Source: an uncultured Bacteroidales bacterium (GTDB taxonomy: Bacteria > Bacteroidota > Bacteroidia > Bacteroidales > UBA932). From it: a DNA stretch of 64,000 nucleotides. The stretch spans positions 40,022 through 104,021 of the forward strand of contig ONDR01000007.1 of NCBI GenBank assembly GCA_900316675.1, written 5' to 3'. The notes beneath the pieces are model-generated. The model was not told the origin of the DNA. It did no database searches and saw only the letters and a program-made list of their open reading frames with translations. Position numbers and translations under genes: made by a program. Shown piece by piece: positions 33,995-42,609 of the stretch. Each line of letters opens with the position of its first letter. The first letter of the stretch is position 1.

Positions 33995-35372
33995 AAGTTA
34001 TAATCTTGGAATCGCCCCATACGGACACAAGCATTCCGGCATCGCGGGCTGTTTTAATCAGGGTGTCGTTAACCATTTCGTCCTGGAAACTGATCCACTT
34101 GGGCGTAAAGTCCAGAAGGGACATGAAATCTTCGTAGCTACCGCATTCAGTATCAACAAGGTAGCATAGGTCAAGGGACGGATATTTCTGATGGATATAG
34201 TTAAGGGCGCGGTCGTCAAAACTCTCTATTACCAGCCTGTCGCCAAGGCCCTTGGATAAAAGTACCTCAAGGCAGCGGTCTACAAAGAGCTTGAATTCCG
34301 GCCAAACCTTGCCCTCGCCGGCTCCTGAGCCGCTGTTGATGGCAAAAAAGTAGCGTACCGCGGGCCATTTTGTCCAGTTCATATAGGCTTCGATGCGGTC
34401 TATAAGCTGGCCTGCATCAACACCTTTTTCCTGAGTGTATTTTGGGTAGGAGTCGCGAAGCAAAATAACGTCGCTGCGCTGGGTAAGCTGAAGGGCGGCT
34501 TCAATTGAAACGAAGCCTGAATTTATTGCTGTAAACACTTCATCCTCAATCTCTTGCGCGGTTTTATCACGGGCGTCAAAATGAGCGCATGACGGCTGCT
34601 CGGAATAATTGGCACCATGGTAGGCAAGGTCCAGTTTGCCGGCTTTGTTAGAGTAAACGATGAAGCCGTAAGCCGCATGGGGGTCAGGGACTTCTCCGTC
34701 AATCAGAATCCTGGTTTCGGGGGGCACAAGAGCCTTGACGCCTTTTGCAAAAGCCTGAGCCGCAGGACCATTGTCCTTAAGGCAGATTACAAGGTCCTTT
34801 CCTATGAAAAACGCCTGGTTTTCAGGACCTTGCGCGGGCAGCATATACATTGCGATCTTGGCTTTTGCCAGCTGCTTGTTAACCTTTTGTGCGTATGCCG
34901 GAGCTACGTTCTTGGTAAGGATGACTCCTGCTGTAAGGCCCTTGATTCGGGCTGTAATGGCCTTATCTACAAGGCTGGGGATGAATTCTTCTTCAAAAGA
35001 TGCAAACTGCTCTGCATCAGTTATTTGAAGGGAGGGGATTGCAAAAAGGGTATAGTCCTCTGCCGGGGTGGTGGGAACTATGTCAAAGTCGAACCACCGT
35101 CTGCCTTCGGCCTCCTGCCAGAAAACGGGGATGCCGTCCTGTTGCTGGGCTGCGAAACAGTAAGGCGTTACAATCTGGATGTAGGGCGTATCGTCCGACA
35201 CATCAAAGGCAAAGGTGCCGTCGGCGGCGGTGCTGGTGAAGGCGGTTCCGTCCGTTACGATAACCCCTTGAAGCAGCCTGGGACCACAGTGCACCCGGCC
35301 TTCCACCCGCTTGGCAAAGGCTGGTATGGACATCAAAACTGCTAAAAGATATATAGATAAGATTCTTCTCAT
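33984..35372 (-). CDS. Exported protein with phosphoesterase-type N domain and degenerate GDPD-like C-terminus
   Basis: 462 residues with a signal peptide ending PAFA. The first 100 residues resemble the Ig-like N domain of calcineurin-type phosphoesterases (GRVHCGPRLLQGVIVTDG, then the AADGTFAF pattern). The middle lacks the metal ligands expected there. The last 200 residues resemble the C-terminal half of a glycerophosphodiester phosphodiesterase barrel (RLVIESFDDRALNYIHQ, KTARDAGMLVSVWG), without the HRG and ExD catalytic motifs. Probably a non-catalytic or highly divergent surface protein. ATG 35372 is used because the -7 box overlaps 35390. Confidence 0.65.
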   Translation of the reverse strand: MRRILSIYLLAVLMSIPAFAKRVEGRVHCGPRLLQGVIVTDGTAFTSTAADGTFAFDVSDDTPYIQIVTPYCFAAQQQDGIPVFWQEAEGRRWFDFDIVPTTPAEDYTLFAIPSLQITDAEQFASFEEEFIPSLVDKAITARIKGLTAGVILTKNVAPAYAQKVNKQLAKAKIAMYMLPAQGPENQAFFIGKDLVICLKDNGPAAQAFAKGVKALVPPETRILIDGEVPDPHAAYGFIVYSNKAGKLDLAYHGANYSEQPSCAHFDARDKTAQEIEDEVFTAINSGFVSIEAALQLTQRSDVILLRDSYPKYTQEKGVDAGQLIDRIEAYMNWTKWPAVRYFFAINSGSGAGEGKVWPEFKLFVDRCLEVLLSKGLGDRLVIESFDDRALNYIHQKYPSLDLCYLVDTECGSYEDFMSLLDFTPKWISFQDEMVNDTLIKTARDAGMLVSVWGDSKIITYAQ

Positions 35373-35387
35373 TACGTATGTGTCGTG

Positions 35388-35414
35388 CAAATATATGAAA
35401 AATTCGTATCTTTG
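35388..35414. promoter_or_regulatory. Divergent promoters upstream of gpsA and the 33984 gene
   Basis: Minus strand TATATTTG at 35395-35388; plus strand TATCTTTG at 35407-35414, 8 bp before the gpsA ATG at 35423. This would give an almost leaderless gpsA transcript. Confidence 0.6.
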
Positions 35415-35422
35415 CAGGCGAT

Positions 35423-36469
35423 ATGTGTAAGAATATAGCAGTTATAGGCCTTGGCCAGATGGGTTCAGCCCTTGCCCTTGTTGCAGCAAAAGCAGGCAAC
35501 AAGGTGGTAGCCGTAGGTACTCCTCAGGATAAGGCAATCATTGACTCCTGCATCAGCGAATACGGACGCCATCCCAATATAGAACAGCATTTCCCGGATA
35601 ACGTAACCTTCTGTTATGCAGAAAGTTGGAAGGCTGCGTGCAAGGATGCTGATTTTGTGATCGGCGCCATATCTTCCTTCGGAGTAGATTGGTTCCTGGA
35701 CGACATCCTCTCTAACATGGATCCTTCCAAGGTGGTGGTTTCTGCTGCCAAAGGTCTGGTTGACCATGAGGACGGAAGCCTTGTTTCTTACCCCGAATAC
35801 TGGGAAGCCAAGCTGGCAGAAAGAGGCATCAAGCGTGACATCTACGCTATCGGCGGTCCCGGAACGGCAGAAGAAATCCGCCGCGGAGAACATACCCACG
35901 TGGCAGTCTGCGGCCCGGATAAAGAGATTTTAAAGATGATAAAATCGGCCCTGGAGACCGATACCTTCCATATTTCCCTCACTACAGACGTTCACGGACT
36001 GGAGAGCGCCGTGGCCATTAAAAATGCATACGCCCTTGGCGTTGCAATGGCCATCGGATACACAGGCCGCCAGGACCCTGAAAAGAGCCATTTCAACTCA
36101 CAGGCTGCCGCCTTCTACCAGGCATCCAAAGAAATGGTGTCCTACCTTAAGGCAGAGGGTGCATCAGAAGACTGCATAATGATTGGACTCGGAGACCTTT
36201 ACGTAACCGTAACAGGCGCCCGTACAAGAAAGATCGGCGTGCTGCTGGGAGAAGGCAAAACCTACGCCCAGGCCACTGAAATCTTGTCCGGAATGACCCT
36301 GGAGTCCATCGTAATCATTAAACGACTGGCCCGCGCCGTAAAGATTAAGGCTTCCCGCGGTCTTGTAGACCTTAAGGATTTCCCTATGCTTACTTTTGTA
36401 GACGAAGTCCTTGAAAAAGATCGCATCCAGGAATTCCCTTGGAAAGCCTTCACCTTCAGTGATATTTAA
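35423..36469 (+). CDS. gpsA: NAD(P)-dependent glycerol-3-phosphate dehydrogenase
   Basis: 348 residues; makes glycerol-3-phosphate for phospholipids. The Rossmann motif is IGLGQMGSALA. Downstream blocks SAAKGLV, GGPGTAEEI and ESAVAIKNAYALGVAM include the catalytic Lys. It stands alone, with its own promoter. Confidence 0.93.
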   Translation: MCKNIAVIGLGQMGSALALVAAKAGNKVVAVGTPQDKAIIDSCISEYGRHPNIEQHFPDNVTFCYAESWKAACKDADFVIGAISSFGVDWFLDDILSNMDPSKVVVSAAKGLVDHEDGSLVSYPEYWEAKLAERGIKRDIYAIGGPGTAEEIRRGEHTHVAVCGPDKEILKMIKSALETDTFHISLTTDVHGLESAVAIKNAYALGVAMAIGYTGRQDPEKSHFNSQAAAFYQASKEMVSYLKAEGASEDCIMIGLGDLYVTVTGARTRKIGVLLGEGKTYAQATEILSGMTLESIVIIKRLARAVKIKASRGLVDLKDFPMLTFVDEVLEKDRIQEFPWKAFTFSDI

Positions 36470-36485
36470 CAGGCGCGTAAGGGGA

Positions 36486-37850
36486 TTACTGATTCAGAGC
36501 ATCAGCAGACTTGATGAAGCGGGACAGATCAGCATCGGAAACGTGGTAATTCTGCATCTCGCCAGAGAAGTAGCTGTCATAAGCTCCCATATCCACGAAA
36601 CCATGACCTGACAGGTTAAAGAGGATGGTCTTAGCCTCGCCGGTCTCCTTGCATTTCAGCGCCTCACGAATGGTAGCCGCAATTGCGTGGCAGCTTTCCG
36701 GAGCGGGAATGATACCCTCTGAACGGGCAAACAGAATACCAGCCTCGAAGGACTCAAGCTGCTCTATATCAACTGCTTCCATAAATCCATCCTTCATTAG
36801 CTGTGAAAGGATCACACCTGCACCGTGGTAACGAAGTCCACCGGCGTGGATGGCTGACGGCTTGAATGTATGGCCCAGGGTGAACATCGGCAGAAGGGGA
36901 GTCTTGCCGGCCTCGTCACCAAAATCGTATTCGAACTTACCCTTGGTCAGTTTAGGACATGAATAAGGCTCTGCGGCAATGAAACGGGTCTTTTTGCCGT
37001 CCAGAATATTGTGCCTCATGAAGGGGAAGGCAATGCCGGAGAAGTTGGATCCGCCGCCGAAGCATGCAATCACGATGTCCGGATACTCGCCGGCCATCTC
37101 CATCTGCTTTTCTGCCTCCAGTCCTATTACGGTCTGATGCAGGCAAACGTGGTTGAGCACCGATCCAAGGGCATATTTGCAGTTGGGAGTGGTTACAGCC
37201 AGCTCGATGGCCTCTGAAATAGCGCAGCCCAGGGAGCCGCGGTCGCCGGGATTAACGGTCAGGATATCCTTTCCCGCGCGTGTGGACATAGAAGGAGAAG
37301 GAGTGATGGCTGCGCCGAAGGTCTGCATAATTGAGCGGCGGTAAGGCTTCTGCTCGTAGCTGACCTTAACCATATATACTGCGCAGTCGATGCCGAACTT
37401 CTTTGTGGCATAGGATAGGGCACCGCCCCACTGGCCTGCACCGGTCTCTGTGGTAAGGTTGGTTATGCCCTGCTCTTTTGCATAATAGGCCTGGGCAATG
37501 GCCGAATTCAGTTTGTGGCTGCCTGCCGGCGATACGCTCTCGTTCTTAAAATAGATGTGTGCAGGCGTGCCCAGGGCTTTTTCAAGCTCGTATGCGCGAA
37601 CCAGCGGGGTGCAGCGGTATGCGGCATATTCCTCGCGCACGCGCTCCGGAATAGGAATCCACACGTCCTTCTGGTTCAGTTCCTGGTCTGCGCAGGCCTT
37701 GCAGAAGATAGGGTAAAGGTCTTCAGGTGCCAACGGCTGCCTGGTTCCGGGATGAAGGAAGGGGAGGGGCTTGTTGGGCATAACTGCCTGAATGTTAAAC
37801 CATGCTGTAGGGATTTCGCTCTCCGGGAGCAAGAATTTTTTAGTTCTCAT
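36486..37850 (-). CDS. trpB: TrpB2-type tryptophan synthase beta chain
   Basis: 454 residues, longer than TrpB1 and of the TrpB2 group, which often lacks a partner TrpA. The PLP-lysine motif is SPAGSHKLNSA, the phosphate loop is GGGSNFSG, and GAGQWGGAL is clear. It makes tryptophan from indole and serine. No other trp genes are nearby, so indole capture is likely. Expression appears to be controlled by a complete tryptophan attenuator in the 200-base leader. Confidence 0.93.
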   Translation of the reverse strand: MRTKKFLLPESEIPTAWFNIQAVMPNKPLPFLHPGTRQPLAPEDLYPIFCKACADQELNQKDVWIPIPERVREEYAAYRCTPLVRAYELEKALGTPAHIYFKNESVSPAGSHKLNSAIAQAYYAKEQGITNLTTETGAGQWGGALSYATKKFGIDCAVYMVKVSYEQKPYRRSIMQTFGAAITPSPSMSTRAGKDILTVNPGDRGSLGCAISEAIELAVTTPNCKYALGSVLNHVCLHQTVIGLEAEKQMEMAGEYPDIVIACFGGGSNFSGIAFPFMRHNILDGKKTRFIAAEPYSCPKLTKGKFEYDFGDEAGKTPLLPMFTLGHTFKPSAIHAGGLRYHGAGVILSQLMKDGFMEAVDIEQLESFEAGILFARSEGIIPAPESCHAIAATIREALKCKETGEAKTILFNLSGHGFVDMGAYDSYFSGEMQNYHVSDADLSRFIKSADALNQ

Positions 37851-37895
37851 AGTAATTTTTAGTTAACACTTATGTATAATTTCAATTATTGACAC

Positions 37896-37926
37896 AAAAA
37901 AAAGTGGCGCGCTGTGAGCACGCCAC
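37896..37926 (-). terminator. Attenuator terminator of trpB
   Basis: On the minus strand GTGGCGTGC (37926-37918), loop TCACA, GCGCGCCAC (37912-37904) give nine pairs (one G-U), followed by eight T (37903-37896). It stops transcription 46 bases before the trpB ATG unless the alternative pairing forms. Confidence 0.92.
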
Positions 37927-37964
37927 CTGATTTTCAGGACTACATACAACGGGACGCTCACAGC
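37911..37964 (-). promoter_or_regulatory. Antiterminator pairing in the trpB leader
   Basis: GCTGTGAGC (37964-37956), which spans the leader-peptide stop codon, can pair perfectly over nine bases with GCTCACAGC (37919-37911). The latter forms the loop and inner stem of the terminator. The two structures are mutually exclusive. A small CCTGA/TCAGG hairpin lies between. Confidence 0.88.
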
Positions 37965-38014
37965 TTTTGACTGGGAGTACGCCACCAAAGATTATTAGTC
38001 CTATAACAACTCAT
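37958..38014 (-). CDS. Trp leader peptide with tandem Trp codons
   Basis: 18 residues, MSCYRTNNLWWRTPSQKL, stop TGA at 37960-37958. Codons 10 and 11 are TGG TGG (37987-37982). A ribosome stalled there leaves the antiterminator strand, 18 bases downstream, free. A ribosome that reaches the stop codon covers it. This is the classic arrangement of enterobacterial trp attenuation. Confidence 0.9.
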   Translation of the reverse strand: MSCYRTNNLWWRTPSQKL

Positions 38015-38053
38015 TTTAATATGAAAACTGAATCTCCTCAAATTCAGCTGACC

Positions 38054-38085
38054 CAAATATAGGGACAATAAAATTAATATCCAAA
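38054..38085 (-). promoter_or_regulatory. Promoter of the trpB attenuator transcript
   Basis: Minus strand TTTG (38085-38082), N20, TATATTTG (38061-38054): a full match to the Bacteroidetes -33/-7 consensus. The start site is expected near 38047, about 33 bases before the leader-peptide ATG. Confidence 0.8.
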
Positions 38086-38105
38086 TTTTTCTTACAATTT
38101 GTAAG

Positions 38106-40454
38106 CTAAAAGTTTTTTCCAAGGGCAAAGAAGAAGCCCGTTTTATGCAGGGCGCTATTCCACTGTACACCAAGGCGGAACGGGCCTGCAATGGTGTTCC
38201 AGCCATATTCGATGGCTGCTCCGTGAATACCTTCAGGGGTATTCCTGCCAAACATATGCTTAATTGAAGATGCGCCGGCTTCATAATTGTAAGTTGCCGT
38301 TATGTAGTGGTTGGCGGCCAGGCGGAAGCGAAGATCTGCGCGTCCTATCATGGTTACATCAGCAAGGCAGAAGGCCCCGTTGATTCCTGCAAAAGGCATC
38401 TGCTGGTCAAAATATCGTCCCGGCATCATGCCGCCGGCAAAGTTAAAGTACGGCAGCGGGAAGACTTCTCCGGAATTATACCGTCCATAGAAGCTGGGAA
38501 TAAGGGCCACGTAATTGTTCAAAGGCAAAACCGTGCTTGCATCTACGAAGACCCTGTGGAAGCCGTATTTGCTTGTTTCTTTTTCAAAGGGATGCCAGCT
38601 GTACCTGCCCCTGATCCTGTAACCTGAGGAAGGGTAGTATTCAGAGTCGAACCTATCCAGGACGGCTTCTGCGAAGGCACTCAGGTAGGTGTCTTTTGTG
38701 CCCGGAATCTGCACGGAACCGGATGATTCTCCCGTCCTGTACAGAAGGTCGCTACGGATAGATCTGAAGTTGAAATAATCAAACCTGACACCTAATTTTA
38801 CATCGGTAAAGCTGCGGCTGAAGTTAGATATGAAGATGTCCTGGCGGAACTGATGGAAGGTGCCCTCGAAGCTCTCGTCGCCAAGGTAGAAGTTATTCCT
38901 GTCTACGTAGCGGTAAAAACTCTCTGCACCGACGGCTATGCCAAGGCCTGTCTTATATCTGTAAATAGCTGATACGTAAGGGTTTGTCCCTATCTTTCCG
39001 GTAATCTCCAAAGATGAACCTTTGACGGAATTGACGTTGAAGCCAATGTTCAGAAGCACTGACACAAGTTCTTCGTTGTCGAATCTTGCGCCAACTGCAG
39101 CGCGGCTGACAGGCCCTTTAGCACAATTTATTTCAAGGTCGTAAGGCTCGTCATGGCCGATAATCCTGTAGCTTACGCTTTCAAAGGCGCCGCTGCCGAA
39201 GATTCTGGCAACTTCTTCCTCAATTTCTTTCTTGCCGACCGGCTTTTCTGTCAGGTTGATGTCATCTATCAGTGATTCAGCATCTTCCTGCGGTATGCCT
39301 ACAATCCGAACTTCGCTGATCTGTACCTTCCGCTGCCCCAGATCTACATAATTTTTGTTCTCCGAAGGCATGGCTTTGTCCGGCAAAACGGGGGCAAGGA
39401 CCTTGGCAAGATCGTCTGCCTTGGAGGTGGCAGCTTCGTGGCCGCGGTTTATCATTACATCCACGGCCTTGGGATGGAAGCTTAGCATATCGAAGCCATC
39501 GAGGTCCGGATAAATGAGGACATCCGTCATGGCTACATTCTTTTCGTATATCTGATGAGCGAACAGGTTCATTGTCTGCATCATCAGGTCCATCATATTG
39601 TTGGTGTTGTCGTAGTCCTTGGCCTTATCTGCCAGGGTGATGCCGATGACAATGTCAGCCCCCAGCTTGCGGGCGATATCGACCGGAAAATTATCCCTCA
39701 ATCCGCCGTCAACCAGCACCATTCCGTCCGTACGGATCGGTGCAAAGAGGAAGGGGATGGACATGGTGGTGCGCATCGCAGTGGCAAGGTCGCCGTCGTA
39801 CCAAACCTTTGCCTTTCCCGTCACCATGTCCGTTGCAACGCAGACGAAGGGTATGGGTAGGGTAGAGAAAGAGCGGTTGTCCTGCCATCCGGCAGTCAGG
39901 GAAGTAATCAAATTGTTGACATTATGGCCGGTGACAAGGCCTCCGGGCATGCTGGCTGCTATCTTTTTGGCAATGTTTGTCTTGCCCTGCGACAGCTGCA
40001 GGCCGTTCTTGTAAAAGGGTACGGTAAGCAGATATTTGGCATCGTGCTTCTTCCTTTCGTAAGAGATGAAGCGGGATGGAATGCGGTCGCTAAGGGCCTC
40101 TGTCCAGTCCATGTTGCGCATCAGAGAGTCCAGGTCCTGGGACCTGTAACCAATTGAATACAAGCCGCCTACCAAACCGCCGATGCTTGTGCCCAGCACT
40201 ATGTCCACAGGCATGCCGATGCTTTCCAGGTAGCGAAGTGCGCCAACTTCTGCAGCCCCTTTTGCACCGCCTCCGCTCAGTACCAGTGCGACGGTAGGAC
40301 GATGTGCCCTTATAGAGTCCAAATGTGCCTTGAAAGGCAGTTGGGCCAGGCTGTCGGCCTCCGGGGTTACGGTTACCAGTTCCTGGGCGTTTGCTGCCGC
40401 TGCCCCGATAAGCAGTAAGGCGGCAATAGTGGCGATGGCGGTTTTACGAATCAT
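38106..40454 (-). CDS. Patatin-like phospholipase with POTRA and outer-membrane barrel (type Vd-like)
   Basis: 782 residues: signal peptide (ending ANAQ), patatin domain (about 50-320), POTRA-like segment (about 345-420; VRIVGIPQEDAESLIDDINL) and a C-terminal 16-strand-type barrel with terminal aromatic FFFALGKNF. Catalytic features: oxyanion GGGAKG (61-66), nucleophile GTSIG with S90, and VDGGLRDNFP holding the Asp of the dyad. It resembles PlpD-type secreted lipases. It starts 2 bp after rlmN, in one operon. Confidence 0.9.
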   Translation of the reverse strand: MIRKTAIATIAALLLIGAAAANAQELVTVTPEADSLAQLPFKAHLDSIRAHRPTVALVLSGGGAKGAAEVGALRYLESIGMPVDIVLGTSIGGLVGGLYSIGYRSQDLDSLMRNMDWTEALSDRIPSRFISYERKKHDAKYLLTVPFYKNGLQLSQGKTNIAKKIAASMPGGLVTGHNVNNLITSLTAGWQDNRSFSTLPIPFVCVATDMVTGKAKVWYDGDLATAMRTTMSIPFLFAPIRTDGMVLVDGGLRDNFPVDIARKLGADIVIGITLADKAKDYDNTNNMMDLMMQTMNLFAHQIYEKNVAMTDVLIYPDLDGFDMLSFHPKAVDVMINRGHEAATSKADDLAKVLAPVLPDKAMPSENKNYVDLGQRKVQISEVRIVGIPQEDAESLIDDINLTEKPVGKKEIEEEVARIFGSGAFESVSYRIIGHDEPYDLEINCAKGPVSRAAVGARFDNEELVSVLLNIGFNVNSVKGSSLEITGKIGTNPYVSAIYRYKTGLGIAVGAESFYRYVDRNNFYLGDESFEGTFHQFRQDIFISNFSRSFTDVKLGVRFDYFNFRSIRSDLLYRTGESSGSVQIPGTKDTYLSAFAEAVLDRFDSEYYPSSGYRIRGRYSWHPFEKETSKYGFHRVFVDASTVLPLNNYVALIPSFYGRYNSGEVFPLPYFNFAGGMMPGRYFDQQMPFAGINGAFCLADVTMIGRADLRFRLAANHYITATYNYEAGASSIKHMFGRNTPEGIHGAAIEYGWNTIAGPFRLGVQWNSALHKTGFFFALGKNF

Positions 40455-40456
40455 TG

Positions 40457-41491
40457 TTATGCGGTATTGTGCTTGCCGGCCAGAAGACCGCAAGCGGCGA
40501 ATATGTCTTCTCCGCGCGAAGCGCGAATAGTGCAGGTTACGCCTGCGGCGCCAAGGCGGTCGCGGAACATCTCCATGACGGGGTCAGGCGACGTTCCGTA
40601 AGGGAAGTCCGGAATCTTGTGGAAACGGATCAGGTTGACGCGGCAATGTACGCCGCGAAGCAGGCGTACAAGGGCGTCGGCGTGACGTTTGTCGTCGTTG
40701 AAGCCGCGGAACATTGTATATTCGAAGCTTACGCGCCTCTGTCCGGAAAAATCGTACTGACGCAGCAGGTCAATCACCTTCTCAAGAGGGTAGGCCTTCT
40801 GGACAGGCATCATTTCAAGACGCTCGTCTGCAAAAGGGTTGTGAAGGCTTATGGCAAGATGGCATTTGCAGCCCTCCAGATAGTCTTTCAGCCTTGGCAG
40901 TACGCCGATGCTGGACAGGGTGATGCGCTTGGGGCTCCATGCAAAACCCCAGTCTGCGGTAAGCACGTTGATGGCGGCCATCACTTCTTCGTAGTTGTCC
41001 AAAGGCTCTCCCATGCCCATGAAAACGGCATTTGAAAGATCGTCGGACTCTTCGATGGCGATGAATTGGGACAGAATATCGGCGGCGGAAAGGTTGCCGT
41101 GGAAGCCCTGGCGTCCTGTCATGCAGAACTTGCAGCCCATCTTGCATCCGGCCTGCGAACTAACGCACAGCGTGCGCCGGTCTTCGTCCGGAATCATCAC
41201 CGCTTCTACAGTAAACGGCGGGCGGCCTTCGAAGGTGATGGGAAAGAGATACTTGCGCGTGCCGTCGGCGGAAGTGAAGACTTCCGTGGGCTCAGTAACG
41301 CCTACCTCGTAGTCCTGGGACAGCCTTTCACGCGCGGCCTTGGACAGATTTGTCATCTGGTCCAGGCTGCGGACTTTTTTCTGGTACATCCACTGGGCAA
41401 TCTGTCCTCCGGTATAGGACGGCAGGCCGCAGGAAGCGGCTATCTCTTTAAGTTGCGCGGGAGTTTTTCCCAACAATCTGGTCTTGCTCAT
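40457..41491 (-). CDS. rlmN: 23S rRNA (adenine2503-C2)-methyltransferase
   Basis: 344 residues. Radical SAM cluster C116-C120-C123 (CxxxCxxC in AGCKMGCKFC), GMGEPLDN, and the C-terminal catalytic Cys region ending ACGLLAG. It methylates 23S rRNA A2503 and some tRNAs. It is divergent from recA and has a -7 box TATTTTTG at 41506-41499. Confidence 0.95.
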   Translation of the reverse strand: MSKTRLLGKTPAQLKEIAASCGLPSYTGGQIAQWMYQKKVRSLDQMTNLSKAARERLSQDYEVGVTEPTEVFTSADGTRKYLFPITFEGRPPFTVEAVMIPDEDRRTLCVSSQAGCKMGCKFCMTGRQGFHGNLSAADILSQFIAIEESDDLSNAVFMGMGEPLDNYEEVMAAINVLTADWGFAWSPKRITLSSIGVLPRLKDYLEGCKCHLAISLHNPFADERLEMMPVQKAYPLEKVIDLLRQYDFSGQRRVSFEYTMFRGFNDDKRHADALVRLLRGVHCRVNLIRFHKIPDFPYGTSPDPVMEMFRDRLGAAGVTCTIRASRGEDIFAACGLLAGKHNTA

Positions 41492-41498
41492 ATTGCTG

Positions 41499-41549
41499 CA
41501 AAAATACTGAAAATAATTTTCAGTTTAAGCGCCTTTTTTAATATCTTTG
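41499..41549. promoter_or_regulatory. Divergent rlmN/recA promoters flanking a 17-bp dyad
   Basis: CTGAAAATAATTTTCAG (41507-41523), a perfect 7-3-7 dyad, abuts the rlmN -7 box TATTTTTG (41506-41499). It occupies the -33 region of the recA promoter, whose -7 box is TATCTTTG at 41542-41549. It is a candidate operator controlling both genes. Confidence 0.6.
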
Positions 41550-41589
41550 CATCTACGGTATCCTATATGGACTAATTAAATAATTTATT

Positions 41590-42609
41590 ATGGCTAAAGA
41601 AGCAGTAGCACAGGACAACGCAGGCAAACTAAAGGCCCTGCAGGCAACAATCGACAAGATTGAAAAAGATTTTGGTAAAGGTACCATCATGAAGTTGGGA
41701 GATCAGCCACAATATGATGTCCAGGTGATTCCAAGCGGCTCGGTTGCGCTTGATCATGCATTGGGTATCGGCGGCTATCCAAGGGGCAGGATAATTGAAA
41801 TCTACGGCCCTGAATCCAGCGGTAAGACCACCCTGGCCATCCATGCCATCGCACAGGCACAGAAGCAGGGCGGCATCGCTGCCATGATAGACGCAGAGCA
41901 CGCCTTTGACCGTACTTACGCAAAGGCTCTTGGCGTAGACCTTGACACCCTCCTTATTTCCCAGCCGGACAACGGAGAGCAGGCTCTGGAGATTGCGGAC
42001 AATCTTATCCGCTCCGGTGCCATCGACATTATTGTAATCGACTCTGTTGCAGCACTTACACCTAAGGCAGAGATCGAGGGCGAGATGGGCGACAACAAGG
42101 TAGGCCTGCAGGCCCGCCTCATGAGCCAGGCACTTCGCAAACTTACTGCAAATATCAGCAAGACAAATACTTGCTGCATCTTCATCAACCAGTTACGTGA
42201 GAAGATTGGCGTAATGTTCGGCAATCCAGAGACAACTACCGGAGGTAACGCCCTCAAGTTCTATGCATCCGTGCGTATAGACGTACGCCGCACAACCCAG
42301 ATCAAGGACGGAGAAGAAGCGCTTGGTAACCGCACCCGCGTAAAGGTTGTTAAGAACAAGATGGCTCCGCCTTTCAAGAAGGCAGAATTCGACATTGTAT
42401 TCGGCGAAGGCATCTCCCACAGCGGAGAAGTCCTGGACCTTGCAGTAGAAATGGACATCATCCACAAGAGCGGTTCCTGGTTCAGCTATAATGACCAGAA
42501 ACTGGCCCAGGGCCGCGAGGCCGCCAAGCAGCTGCTCCAGGACAATGTTGAACTTTGCGAAGAAATAGAAGCAAAAGTCCGCGAACAGCTCAAACAGATG
42601 AATGATTAA
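41590..42609 (+). CDS. recA: RecA recombinase
   Basis: 339 residues; homologous recombination and SOS co-protease. Walker A GPESSGKT (73-80), Walker [16 protein letters not shown]2 region around [18 protein letters not shown]. It overlaps recG by 8 bp. A dyad sits at its promoter. Confidence 0.97.
   Translation: MAKEAVAQDNAGKLKALQATIDKIEKDFGKGTIMKLGDQPQYDVQVIPSGSVALDHALGIGGYPRGRIIEIYGPESSGKTTLAIHAIAQAQKQGGIAAMIDAEHAFDRTYAKALGVDLDTLLISQPDNGEQALEIADNLIRSGAIDIIVIDSVAALTPKAEIEGEMGDNKVGLQARLMSQALRKLTANISKTNTCCIFINQLREKIGVMFGNPETTTGGNALKFYASVRIDVRRTTQIKDGEEALGNRTRVKVVKNKMAPPFKKAEFDIVFGEGISHSGEVLDLAVEMDIIHKSGSWFSYNDQKLAQGREAAKQLLQDNVELCEEIEAKVREQLKQMND

Noticed and set aside
37861..38054. T-box or riboswitch upstream of trpB
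   Set aside because: The leader has a Trp-rich open frame and three-way alternative hairpins, which fit ribosome-mediated attenuation; no T-box sequence is seen.
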